Source of the DNA: JAIBJN01 sp963699495
GTDB taxonomy: Bacteria > Actinomycetota > Thermoleophilia > Gaiellales > Gaiellaceae
Length of the DNA: 64,000 nucleotides
Direction of reading: 5' to 3'
NCBI GenBank assembly: GCA_963699495.1
Contig: CAVOUB010000003.1
Location: 186,001-250,000, forward strand
The notes under the pieces are model-generated. The model worked only from the letters and a program-made list of their open reading frames with translations, had not been told where the DNA came from and ran no database searches. How positions within the stretch are numbered: the stretch's first letter is position 1; each line of letters starts with the position of its first letter. Below are positions 1-7,788 of this stretch, piece after piece. Made by a program: the position numbers and the translations under genes.

Positions 1-768
1 CTCGCCCGGCTCCGCGTGCGTCTTCTCCACGCGCAGGAGCACCTCGCGGCCGACCATGAGGCGGGCCAGGCCCTCCTCGGTGGCGCCTTCGCGAGGGACG
101 GTCTCGATCGTCTTACCGCGCCGGAGGACGGTGATGCGGTCGGCGATCTCGAGCACCTCGCCGAGCTTGTGGGTGATGAAGATGATCGACTTCCCCTCGG
201 CCTGGAGAGAGCGGATGATGCTGAACAGCTCCAGCGCCTCTTGCGGCGTGAGGACGGCCGTCGGCTCGTCGAGGATGAGGATCTCGGCCCCGCGGTAGAG
301 CGCCTTCAGGATCTCGACGCGCTGCTGCATGCCGACGGAGATCGACTCGATCTTGGCGTCCGGGCGCACCGCCAGGCCAAAACGCTTCGAGATGTCCAGC
401 ACGCGCTCGTTCGCCGTCGCGTGGTCGAGGAAGGGACCCTTCCGCGGCTCCATCGCGAGCACGATGTTCTCCGCAACCGACATCACCGGGATGAGCATGA
501 AGTGCTGGTGCACCATTCCGATCCCCGCGTCGATCGCCACTCTCGGGGAGTCGATGCGGAGCGGCTCGCCGCGCAGGCGGATCTCGCCCTCGTCCGGGTG
601 GTAGAGCCCGTACAGGATGTTCATGAGGGTGGACTTGCCCGCTCCGTTCTCGCCGAGCAGGGCGTGAACCTCGCCCTTGACGAGGTCGAAGCCCACGTGG
701 TCGTTGGCGACGACCCCGGGGAAGCGCTTGGTGATTCCCTTGAGCTCGAGAAGAGGAGGTTCGGTCAT
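1..768 (-). CDS. ABC transporter ATP-binding protein, nucleoside/simple-sugar type (partial)
   Basis: Partial gene: the start codon ATG is at 768 and the frame stays open to the window edge, so 256 codons of the N-terminal half are visible. The protein opens MTEPPLLELKGITKRFPGVV and carries a Walker A motif GENGAGKST near residues 39-47, a Q-loop region GMVHQHFM, a signature SISVGMQQRVEI, a Walker B LILDEPTAV, and an H-loop ITHKLGE. These are typical of the first ABC domain of RbsA/MglA-like ATPases that carry two domains, and the best match in type is the BmpA-associated nucleoside importers. The Bmp-type binding lipoprotein is immediately upstream in the same direction, and permease genes are expected beyond the window. 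It should power nucleoside or ribose import at the inner face of the membrane. The exact substrate is inferred from context. Confidence 0.9.
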   Translation of the reverse strand, partial: MTEPPLLELKGITKRFPGVVANDHVGFDLVKGEVHALLGENGAGKSTLMNILYGLYHPDEGEIRLRGEPLRIDSPRVAIDAGIGMVHQHFMLIPVMSVAENIVLAMEPRKGPFLDHATANERVLDISKRFGLAVRPDAKIESISVGMQQRVEILKALYRGAEILILDEPTAVLTPQEALELFSIIRSLQAEGKSIIFITHKLGEVLEIADRITVLRRGKTIETVPREGATEEGLARLMVGREVLLRVEKTHAEPGE

Positions 769-777
769 CCGACGGTG

Positions 778-805
778 CCAGGGGCGGGCTCCTGCCCGCC
801 CCTGG
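778..805. promoter_or_regulatory. Perfect intercistronic stem-loop between the bmp-type gene and its ABC ATPase gene
   Basis: Two perfect 12-base arms (778-789 and 794-805, CCAGGGGCGGGC and its complement) enclose a four-base loop. The structure starts 17 bases after the binding-protein stop codon and lies 10 bases upstream of the ATPase start codon, with no T-run. In binding-protein operons such hairpins commonly limit readthrough or protect the upstream mRNA, so that the binding protein is made in excess. That role here is inferred from position. Confidence 0.65.
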
Positions 806-822
806 CGACTCGGTTGCGAGTG

Positions 823-1905
823 TTACTCGAGTGTGTCCGGAACCTCGATCTCTCCGGAGATGATCAGCGGGATCTGCTCGAGGGTCTTGTCGACCGCGTC
901 CTGCGGTGCGTTCGGAGACACCTCACCCAGGCCGACCCCCTCCTCGGCGAGACCGAACACGCTGACCCCGCCGCCCGTGAAGCTGCCGGCGACGAGTGCG
1001 TCGATCGTCTGGTACACGGCCTGGTCGACGCGCTTGAGCGCGCTCGTCAGGACGTGGTCGCCGAGGAACGCCTGGTCGGCGTCGACGCCGATACCCCAGA
1101 CGCCCTTCTCGGAGGCCGCGTCGAGTGCGCCGAGACCGCAGCCGCCTGCCACCTGGAAGACGACGTCGGAGCCTTCGGCGATCTGATCCAACGCCACCTC
1201 CTTGCACTTCGCCTGGTCGACGAAGTCCTCGGAATAGGCGTTCAGCGTCTTGATGGCGGGATTCGCGTCCTTGGCGCCCTTCTGGAAGCCGGCGATGAAC
1301 CGATCCACAGGTGGGATCTTGATGCCGCCGACGCTGGACACCGTGCCGGACTCGGAGACGAGCCCTGCGAGATAACCGACGAGATAGCCGGTCTCCTGCT
1401 CCTTGAAGACAAGGCCCTGGAGATTGGGCAGCTCGCACGAGTTCGTGTCCTCGCAGCCTTCCCCGCCGTAGCCGAAGTCGATGATCGCGAAGTTCGTGTC
1501 CGGGAACGCCTCAGCCGCCTGATGGGTCGCTTCGCCCATGAGGAAGCCGACCGAGATCACGAGGTCGTAGCCCTCCTCCGCCAGCGTGGAGAGGTTGGGG
1601 ATGTAGTCGGCGTCGGACTTCGACTCGAGCACGCGGGTCTCGACGCCGATCTCGGCGGCGGCCTGCTCGAGGCCCTGATTCGCCAACGAGTTGAACCCGC
1701 GGTCGTTCAGGCCGCCGATGTCCGTCACGAGACCGACCTTGATGCCTGCGCCCGGGGCGGCCGCTTCGCCCGTGCCTGTGTCCGCGGGCGTCGACTCTGC
1801 GCCGGTTGTCTCGTCGTCGTCGCCGCCGCAACCTGCTGCGACGAGCGCGAGAGCGAGCGTGACCGAAAGCACCAGGAGCCACGGCAGCTTTCTCCTTGCG
1901 TTCAC
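823..1905 (-). CDS. BMP-family nucleoside-binding lipoprotein
   Basis: This is the substrate-binding lipoprotein of a Bmp/Med-family (PnrA-like) ABC importer, about 360 residues. I chose the GTG at 1905 because AGGAGG sits four bases upstream; an ATG at 1926 would add seven residues and place the ribosome site inside the gene. The N-terminus has a basic stretch, a hydrophobic segment LLVLSVTLALALVA and a lipobox AAGC followed by an acidic low-complexity linker. The mature domain includes GLVTDIGGLNDRGFN, typical of this family, and the segment QVAGGCGLGALDAA. It lies directly upstream of the matching ATPase gene. A nucleoside hydrolase and a ribokinase lie nearby on the same strand, which supports purine or pyrimidine nucleosides as ligands. 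Confidence 0.9.
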   Translation of the reverse strand: MNARRKLPWLLVLSVTLALALVAAGCGGDDDETTGAESTPADTGTGEAAAPGAGIKVGLVTDIGGLNDRGFNSLANQGLEQAAAEIGVETRVLESKSDADYIPNLSTLAEEGYDLVISVGFLMGEATHQAAEAFPDTNFAIIDFGYGGEGCEDTNSCELPNLQGLVFKEQETGYLVGYLAGLVSESGTVSSVGGIKIPPVDRFIAGFQKGAKDANPAIKTLNAYSEDFVDQAKCKEVALDQIAEGSDVVFQVAGGCGLGALDAASEKGVWGIGVDADQAFLGDHVLTSALKRVDQAVYQTIDALVAGSFTGGGVSVFGLAEEGVGLGEVSPNAPQDAVDKTLEQIPLIISGEIEVPDTLE

Positions 1906-2008
1906 GGAACCTCCTCTTTCGCCCATGCCGTCGAGTGGAATCGCAGGATGCTACCCCTCCTGGGACCCCATTTCTAGGACGTCGGCGAGACCCGGTTCGT
2001 TAGCGGCG

Positions 2009-4255
2009 CTACGACGCGGTCTCTTGGAGCACGCGGTCGAGGTCGCCCTCGCCCACGAGCACGCGGCGAGGCTTGGAGCCTTCGTACCCGGAGATGATCC
2101 CGCGCCGCTCGAGCATGTCCACCAGGCGGCCCGCCCGCGTGTAGCCGACCCGGAGGCGCCGCTGGAGGAGCGAGACCGACGCCGTCTGGGTCTGAACGAC
2201 GATCTCGATCGCCTTGTCGAGGAGCGGGTCCTCGTCGGGGTCGAAGTCCTCGTCCCCGTCGCCGGCGGCGTGGGCCGCCTCGGGCGGCTCGAGCAGCGAC
2301 TCGTCGAGCTCCTGGGGCCGCTGGCTCCGGCACTGCTCGACGACGAGCGCGATCTCCTCCTCGCTGACGTAGGCGCCCTGGACCCGCTGGAGGCGCGACG
2401 TCCCGAGCGGCTTGAAGAGCATGTCGCCCTGCCCCAGCAGGCTCTCGGCTCCGGAGGTGTCGAGGATGACGCGGCTGTCGGTCTGGCTGGAGACGGCGAA
2501 CGCGATCCGGGAGGGGACGTTCGCCTTGATCATCCCGGTGATGACGTCCACGGAGGGCCGCTGCGTGGCGAGCACCAGATGGATGCCGACGGCCCGGGAC
2601 TTCTGCGCGAGCCGGATGACGGCGTCCTCCACCTCCTGCGGGGAGACCATCATCAGGTCGGCCAGCTCGTCGATGACGACCAGGAGGTACGGGAGCTGCG
2701 CCTCCCCGCGCTTGCGCAGCGCGCGGTTCAGCTCGGAGAGGTTCCGCGCCCGGGCCAGGCTCATGCGCTCGTAGCGGCGCTCCATCTCGGCGAGGACGTT
2801 CGTGAGCACGGCGGAGGCCTGCTTCGGGCTCGAGACGACGGGGGTCAGCAAATGCGGGATCGACTCGTACAGGCCCAGCTCGACCCGCTTCGGGTCCATG
2901 AGGATCATGCGCACCTCGTCCGGGGTGGCGCGCAGGAGGATCGAGCACAACATCGTGTTGATGCAGCCCGACTTGCCCGAGCCGGTCGTGCCGGCGATGA
3001 GGATGTGCGGCATGCGCGCGAGGTCGGCCGAGACGGACGCGCCCGAGATGTCCTTGCCGAGCCAGACGGAGAGAGGGCTCGACGGGGACGGGAGCTCGTC
3101 GAAGATGTCCCCGAGGGTGACGATGTTCGGGGCCAGGTTGGGAACCTCGACCCCTACGGCCTGCTTGCCGGGGATCGGCGCGAGGATGCGGATCTCGGTG
3201 GTCGCGAGCGCGTAGGCGAGGTCGTCCCTGAGCGCGGCCACCTTACCGACCTTCGTGCCCGGCGCGAGCTGCAGCTCGTAGCGCGTCACGCGCGGGCCGA
3301 CGACCTGCCCGACGAGGGTCGCGTCGATCCCGAAGTTCCCCAGCGCCTGGAGGAGCGCCTCGGCGGTGCGCTCGGCGGCCTTTCCGGGCTGGCCCTCGTG
3401 CGGGCGCGAGCGCCGCAGGACGTTGGCGTCGGGAAGCCGGTAGGCGAGGTGCTGCTCGCTGCTGGGCGAGTCGAAGAGCGTCGGAGGCTCGGGGACGTCG
3501 TCCGTCTCGAGCGCGAGCTCGGCCTCGTCGACGCGCGTCAGCTGGTCGACGAGCACGGGCTGCTGCGCGGGCGCGTCCCCGACGACGTCGGGGTAGGCCT
3601 CCTCGCCGTCGACCGGAGGGAGCGCCGGTGCGTGGCCGTTGGAGACGTCGTCGAGCGTCTGGCCCCACGGCAGGTCGTCCCGGGACGGGACGCGGGCCGC
3701 TGTGACCGTGCGCCGGGCGGCGCCGGCGGTGTCGCGGGCGACCCGCGCGGAGCGGCGGAGGATGGCGCCCAGGGAGGCGCCCGTGAGGAGGAGAGCTCCG
3801 CCCCAGCAGAGGAAGAGGCCGAGGATGAAGGTTCCCGTGCCGCCGACCAGGCGGCCGAAGACCGTGTCGAAGCCGGTGCCGAAGGCGCCGCCGCGCTCCT
3901 CGCCGAGGAGGACGAGGGAGCCGATCGCCAGGAGGACGAGCCCGGTGCGGAAGGGCCGGACGTCGACGAGCGACGCCCGCGCGATCATGAGGGCGCCGAG
4001 CACGAGGAAGACGACCGGCACGCCGATCCGCCCCGTGCCGAAGAGCGCGTCCAGCCAGTCGGCGATGGTCGTGCCGACGATGCCCCCGTTCCCCTCCAGC
4101 CAGGTGACGACCGCGAGAAAGAGCCCGGTGCAGAGCAGCCCGAGGCCGAGCAGGTCGTGGTTTCCGTGGGCGCGCTGGCGCCGCGCGCGCTTCTTCTTGC
4201 GCACGCGGGCGGGCGACCTGGGGCGAACCCGAGATGGACGCTTCTTCGGCGCCAT
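2009..4255 (-). CDS. ftsK: FtsK/SpoIIIE-family DNA translocase
   Basis: A 748-residue DNA translocase that pumps chromosome ends through the division septum. The N-terminus is strongly basic, followed by about four predicted membrane segments between residues 34 and 165, then an acidic linker of about 100 residues. The motor carries Walker A GTTGSGKSG near residue 422 and Walker B LLVVIDELAD. The C-terminal 65 residues form a winged-helix gamma domain (DKAIEIVVQTQTASVSLLQRR) that reads KOPS/SRS-type polarity sequences. The linker is short compared with E. coli FtsK and is more like SpoIIIE. It splits the nucleoside salvage genes from their transporter, while ribonuclease J and dapA follow further on, as in many actinobacteria. 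Confidence 0.95.
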   Translation of the reverse strand: MAPKKRPSRVRPRSPARVRKKKRARRQRAHGNHDLLGLGLLCTGLFLAVVTWLEGNGGIVGTTIADWLDALFGTGRIGVPVVFLVLGALMIARASLVDVRPFRTGLVLLAIGSLVLLGEERGGAFGTGFDTVFGRLVGGTGTFILGLFLCWGGALLLTGASLGAILRRSARVARDTAGAARRTVTAARVPSRDDLPWGQTLDDVSNGHAPALPPVDGEEAYPDVVGDAPAQQPVLVDQLTRVDEAELALETDDVPEPPTLFDSPSSEQHLAYRLPDANVLRRSRPHEGQPGKAAERTAEALLQALGNFGIDATLVGQVVGPRVTRYELQLAPGTKVGKVAALRDDLAYALATTEIRILAPIPGKQAVGVEVPNLAPNIVTLGDIFDELPSPSSPLSVWLGKDISGASVSADLARMPHILIAGTTGSGKSGCINTMLCSILLRATPDEVRMILMDPKRVELGLYESIPHLLTPVVSSPKQASAVLTNVLAEMERRYERMSLARARNLSELNRALRKRGEAQLPYLLVVIDELADLMMVSPQEVEDAVIRLAQKSRAVGIHLVLATQRPSVDVITGMIKANVPSRIAFAVSSQTDSRVILDTSGAESLLGQGDMLFKPLGTSRLQRVQGAYVSEEEIALVVEQCRSQRPQELDESLLEPPEAAHAAGDGDEDFDPDEDPLLDKAIEIVVQTQTASVSLLQRRLRVGYTRAGRLVDMLERRGIISGYEGSKPRRVLVGEGDLDRVLQETAS

Positions 4256-4303
4256 GCTCAGCCGTGTTTCGCGGCCCGGCAGGCCGCTCCTGCAACCAGG
4301 CCG

Positions 4304-5236
4304 TTAGAGCGAGCCGATGCGCTCGCAGAGCAGCTCGAGGAAGCCGTCGGCGTCGATGCCTACCCCGACGTCGGCGTTCGGCTCCTCCCCGGTCCGGTGC
4401 CAGAGGTCGACGACCGTCCGGCCGCGGCAAAGCTGGGACTCGCAGTCCACGTCGACGTGCCGGTGCAGGGTCTCCACGATCCCGGGCCGGAGGACCTGCG
4501 CGACTGCGACCGCGTCGTGGATCGGGGCGCCCTCGAAACCGTACGTCTTCCGGTGGTAGCCGACGAAGAAGTCGTACAGCTCCGCCACCATCCTCCCCGC
4601 GGGCCCGGAGGCCCGCAGGCGCTCGGCGTGAACCGCGGTCATGAGCGCCTTGTGCGTGACGTCGAGGCCGATCATCGTCAGCGGCAGGCCGCTCCGGAAG
4701 ACCCGCCACGCAGCTTCGGGATCGACGTAGACGTTGAACTCCGCGGCCGGCGTCACGTTTCCCTCAGCGATCGCCCCGCCCATGATGACGATGCGCTCCA
4801 CGTTCCCGGCGGCCGCCGGGTGGCGGGCGAGCAGGAGCGCGATGTTCGTCAGGGGGCCGACGGGGACCAGCGTCACCGGGCGCTCGGAGGCGAGAATCTT
4901 CTCGGCGAGGAAGTCCACTGCGTGCTGCTCGACGGGCGCACCCCGTGGCTCCGGGAGCGCGGGCCCGTCGAGCCCCGACTCCCCGTGCACGTAGGCGGCG
5001 ACGAAGAGCTCGCGCGCGAGCGGACGGTCGGCGCCGGCCGCGACCGGCACGTCGCCCCGGCCGACGAACTCGAGGACGCGGAGAGCGTTCGCGGTGGTCT
5101 TCGGCAGCGTCTGGTTGCCGGCGACCGTCGTCACGCCGAGGAGATCCAGTTCGGGGCTCGCCAACGCCAGGAGGAGAGCGATGGCGTCGTCGTGGCCGGG
5201 ATCGCAGTCGAGCAGGATCGGCGTGGCGTCGCTCAC
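4304..5236 (-). CDS. Nucleoside hydrolase (IUNH family)
   Basis: A 310-residue inosine-uridine preferring nucleoside hydrolase that cleaves the N-glycosidic bond of ribonucleosides to free base and ribose. The N-terminal calcium-binding signature DCDPGHDDAIAL (residues 10-21) is intact, and the central IVIMGGAI and EFNVYVDPEAA motifs and the late HDAVAVAQ (the family's second active-site aspartate region) are all present. The GTG start at 5236 overlaps the stop of the ribokinase gene by four bases, so the two are translationally coupled. The ribose it releases is the expected substrate of that kinase. Exact base preference cannot be read from the sequence. Confidence 0.92.
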   Translation of the reverse strand: MSDATPILLDCDPGHDDAIALLLALASPELDLLGVTTVAGNQTLPKTTANALRVLEFVGRGDVPVAAGADRPLARELFVAAYVHGESGLDGPALPEPRGAPVEQHAVDFLAEKILASERPVTLVPVGPLTNIALLLARHPAAAGNVERIVIMGGAIAEGNVTPAAEFNVYVDPEAAWRVFRSGLPLTMIGLDVTHKALMTAVHAERLRASGPAGRMVAELYDFFVGYHRKTYGFEGAPIHDAVAVAQVLRPGIVETLHRHVDVDCESQLCRGRTVVDLWHRTGEEPNADVGVGIDADGFLELLCERIGSL

Positions 5237-6078
5237 GTCGCGCGCAGTATCTCGTCAACCTCCGCCGCCGTGGGCAGCGAGGGCTGCGCGCCCGGCCGGG
5301 AGGCGGCGATCGCTCCCGCCGCACAGGCCCGCCGGAGCGCCTCCTCGCGGTCGCGGCCCTCGAGCAGGGAGACGACCAGGCAGGCCGTGAACGCGTCGCC
5401 CGCGGCCGTCCCGTCGACCGCCTCGACGAGCGGCGGCACCGCCCGCGCGACCTCCACTCCGTCTTCGAGCAGAAGCGCGCCGTCCGCGCCCAGGGTGACT
5501 GCGAAGAGCGTCCCCAGGGGACTCGAGCCGAGGGCCTCGACCTCGAGCGAGTTGGCCACGATCAGGTCGGCCCGCTCCAGGATCGCCTGGGATACCGGAC
5601 GGGCGGGCGCGGCGTTGAGGCAGAAGAAGGCGCCGGTCTGCCGGATCGCCGCCTCGATGGCCTCGTCTGAGATCTCGAGCTGCGAGACGAGAGCGTCGGG
5701 CGCCCCCACCGCGATTCGCCCGGGGACGAGCGCGTGGTTGGCGCCCGGGACGACGACGATCTGGTTCTCTCCGGACTCGTCGACGAGGATGAGCGCGACC
5801 CCCGTCGGCGCGTGGACGACCTGCAGCCCGGAGAGGTCGACGTCCGCGGCGCGGAGCTCGGTTGCCGCCCGGCGCCCGAAGTCGTCGTCGCCGACCGCAC
5901 CCACGAAGCGAACCTCCGCCCCCAGCCGGGCGGCCGCCACGGCCTGGTTCGCGCCCTTCCCTCCCGGGACGTAGTCGAGCTCGGCGCCCGTCAGCGTCTC
6001 CCCCGGTCTCGGGAGTCGGGGAACCGTTGCGACGAGGTCGAGGTTGATCGAGCCGACGACGGCGACGCTAGTGCCCAT
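5233..6078 (-). CDS. rbsK: Ribokinase (PfkB family)
   Basis: A 281-residue PfkB-family carbohydrate kinase. It begins VAVVGSINLDLV and has the family's first signature GGKGANQAVAAARLGA near residue 40 and the second signature with catalytic Asp, DGTAAGDAFTACL, near residue 238. The GSINxD start and the GGKGANQA motif are characteristic of ribokinase, which phosphorylates D-ribose to ribose 5-phosphate. It is the first gene of a two-gene unit with the nucleoside hydrolase, feeding salvaged ribose into the pentose phosphate pool. A seven-base-pair inverted repeat brackets its ATG. The protein is slightly shorter than E. coli RbsK (309 residues). Confidence 0.92.
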   Translation of the reverse strand: MGTSVAVVGSINLDLVATVPRLPRPGETLTGAELDYVPGGKGANQAVAAARLGAEVRFVGAVGDDDFGRRAATELRAADVDLSGLQVVHAPTGVALILVDESGENQIVVVPGANHALVPGRIAVGAPDALVSQLEISDEAIEAAIRQTGAFFCLNAAPARPVSQAILERADLIVANSLEVEALGSSPLGTLFAVTLGADGALLLEDGVEVARAVPPLVEAVDGTAAGDAFTACLVVSLLEGRDREEALRRACAAGAIAASRPGAQPSLPTAAEVDEILRAT

Positions 6079-6106
6079 TCAGGCGGTTCAGCCTCGGAGG
6101 GGCACT
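6070..6106 (-). promoter_or_regulatory. Inverted repeat overlapping the ribokinase start codon
   Basis: AGTGCCC at 6070-6076 and GGGCACT at 6100-6106 are exact complements separated by 23 bases, and a second short pair AGGC/GCCT lies inside. The ribokinase ATG (6078-6076) falls within the 3' arm of the RNA hairpin, so folding would bury the start codon. No ligand or regulator is indicated by the sequence. Confidence 0.4.
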
Positions 6107-6107
6107 A

Positions 6108-6659
6108 CTAGGCGGCAAGGGCGCGCAGATCGTCGAGAGCGCCGTCGAGCAGGTTCTCGCGCAGGTCGAAGAGGCCGGCCCAGAGCGACTCGCGGTCGGG
6201 CGCGGACGCGAGCCGGGCCGAGTCCGCAAGGCCCTGGAGAGCGCGGACGAGCACGGCCAGCTCGAGGTAGGCGTGCGCCACGCGGTGAGGGGCCGCCACC
6301 ACGCCGGCCTTCTTGAGGACGCCGTCCCACACGACGACCTCCCCCGGCCCGGGCTCGCCGTACCAGGAGCGCCCCTCGGCGCCGGCGGGCTCGAGCTCCA
6401 GGAGGTAGCGGCCGAGCGGGCCTTCGAGGCCGGTGAGGGCGGTCTCTGCGCGCTCGGCGGCGCGGCGGAAGGCAGCCTGGCGTCGCTCGGGCGTGCAGGG
6501 ATCCGGCTCCCCCTTGGCCCACCGCTCGAGGAGGCGGCAGAACGCCAGCCCGGCCACCTCGCTCGCGGTCAGCGAGTTGATCAGACGGTTCGTCGTCCGG
6601 TCGGACACGCCGTAGCCGCGCATGAGGTCGGGCCAGCCGCCGCAGTTCGTCTCGCTCAT
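6108..6659 (-). CDS. Hypothetical protein, 183 residues
   Basis: I do not recognise a family. The frame runs from ATG at 6659 to a stop at 6108 and has the codon bias of its neighbours. The product is soluble-looking, rich in Ala, Leu, Arg and Glu, with several likely helices and one central segment WYGEPGPGEVVVWDGVLKKAG that could be a beta hairpin. There is no signal peptide or membrane segment. An inner ATG (MRGYGVSD, 12 residues later) is a possible alternative start. It is divergent from the enolase-superfamily gene at 6709 with only 49 bases between the start codons, and lies upstream of ribokinase on the same strand with a 29-base gap. Confidence 0.7.
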   Translation of the reverse strand: MSETNCGGWPDLMRGYGVSDRTTNRLINSLTASEVAGLAFCRLLERWAKGEPDPCTPERRQAAFRRAAERAETALTGLEGPLGRYLLELEPAGAEGRSWYGEPGPGEVVVWDGVLKKAGVVAAPHRVAHAYLELAVLVRALQGLADSARLASAPDRESLWAGLFDLRENLLDGALDDLRALAA

Positions 6660-6708
6660 GCCCTAACTAGTACACCAACTGGGGCCGAACGCGTACCGTT
6701 CCCGGGGG

Positions 6709-7767
6709 ATGGCGACCTACGACCGCGTCCGCGACCTGCCGCTCGAGATCGAGTCGTACGGGCTCGAGGGGCTCGAGGTGCAGGCCTCGCCGGAGTTCAC
6801 CCGGCTGACGACCGTGATCCACCTCGAGGGCGGCGGGCACGAGGGCGTCGGCGAGGACGTCACGTACTCCAACGAAGACCACGTCGCCCTGCAGGCCGAG
6901 GGGCCGAAGCTCCCCCTCGCCGGCAGGCACACGCTGGACAGCTTCTCCCAGCTCCTGGAGCGCCTCTCGCTCTTCCCCTCGGACCCGGGCATGCCGGCGT
7001 TCCTCGACTACCGGCGCTGGGCCTACGAGAGCGCAGCTCTCGACCTCGCCCTCCGCCAGGCCGGCATCCCGCTGGGCGAGGCGGTCGGGCGCGAGCCGCA
7101 GCCGGTCACGTTCGTCGTCTCGCTGCGGCTCGAGAAGCCTCCGGCGCTCGACCCGATCCCGGGCCTCCTGGCGCGCTACCCCGACCTCCGCTTCAAGGTC
7201 GACCCGACCAGCGAGTGGGACGAGGCGCTCGTGGCGGCCCTGGCGGAGACCGGCGCCGTCGACACGACCGATCTCAAGGGCGCCTACAAAGGCACGCCCG
7301 TAGACCAGTCGGGCGATCCCGAGCTCTACCGCCTGGTCGCCGAGGGCTTCCCGTCGGCGTGGATCGAGGATCCCGACCTGAACGACCAGACCGCGCCGGT
7401 CCTCGAGCCGCACCGCGACCGGATCACCTGGGACGCGCCCATCCACTCGGTCGCCGACATCGAGGGCCTCCCCTTCCCCCCGCGGACGCTGAACTTCAAG
7501 CCATCGCGCTTCGGTAGCGTGCAGCGCCTCTTCGACGGCTACGACCACTGCGCCGAGCACGGAATCGCCATCTACGGCGGCGGCCAGTGGGAGCTCGGCC
7601 CCGGCCGGGGCCAGATCCAGCACCTGGCCTCGCTCTTCCACCCGGTGACGCCGAACGACGTGGCCCCGGCGGCGTTCAACATCCACCGCAACGACCCGCC
7701 GCCGGGCCTGCCCACGAGCCCGCTCCCGCCCCAGCCGAGCGCGACGGGCTTCCGCTGGGGCGAGTAG
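6709..7767 (+). CDS. Mandelate racemase/muconate-lactonizing (enolase-superfamily) enzyme
   Basis: A 352-residue protein with a degenerate enolase-superfamily layout. After an alpha/beta capping domain with a loop containing EGVGEDVTYSNEDH, the barrel shows a strand RFKVDPT where the catalytic Lys is expected, and three candidate metal ligands: Asp in DTTDLKGAY, Glu in WIEDPDL and Asp in ITWDAPI. A final NFKPSRFG strand could supply the opposite-face Lys. This fits a member of the MLE/o-succinylbenzoate-synthase-like group, but spacing differs from the well-known racemases, so substrate and reaction are unknown. It stands alone on the plus strand among minus-strand genes. It is not obviously paralogous to the DgcA-like enzyme at 54987-56012. 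Confidence 0.8.
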   Translation: MATYDRVRDLPLEIESYGLEGLEVQASPEFTRLTTVIHLEGGGHEGVGEDVTYSNEDHVALQAEGPKLPLAGRHTLDSFSQLLERLSLFPSDPGMPAFLDYRRWAYESAALDLALRQAGIPLGEAVGREPQPVTFVVSLRLEKPPALDPIPGLLARYPDLRFKVDPTSEWDEALVAALAETGAVDTTDLKGAYKGTPVDQSGDPELYRLVAEGFPSAWIEDPDLNDQTAPVLEPHRDRITWDAPIHSVADIEGLPFPPRTLNFKPSRFGSVQRLFDGYDHCAEHGIAIYGGGQWELGPGRGQIQHLASLFHPVTPNDVAPAAFNIHRNDPPPGLPTSPLPPQPSATGFRWGE

Positions 7768-7788
7768 CCGCTCTCGCTGGAGCCCTGA

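Noticed and set aside
16..5974. Long plus-strand open frames (for example 16-1977 and 1691-5974)
   Set aside because: They are GC-driven shadows of the minus-strand ABC, Bmp, ftsK, hydrolase and ribokinase genes and contain Arg/Asp/Val-rich text without domains.
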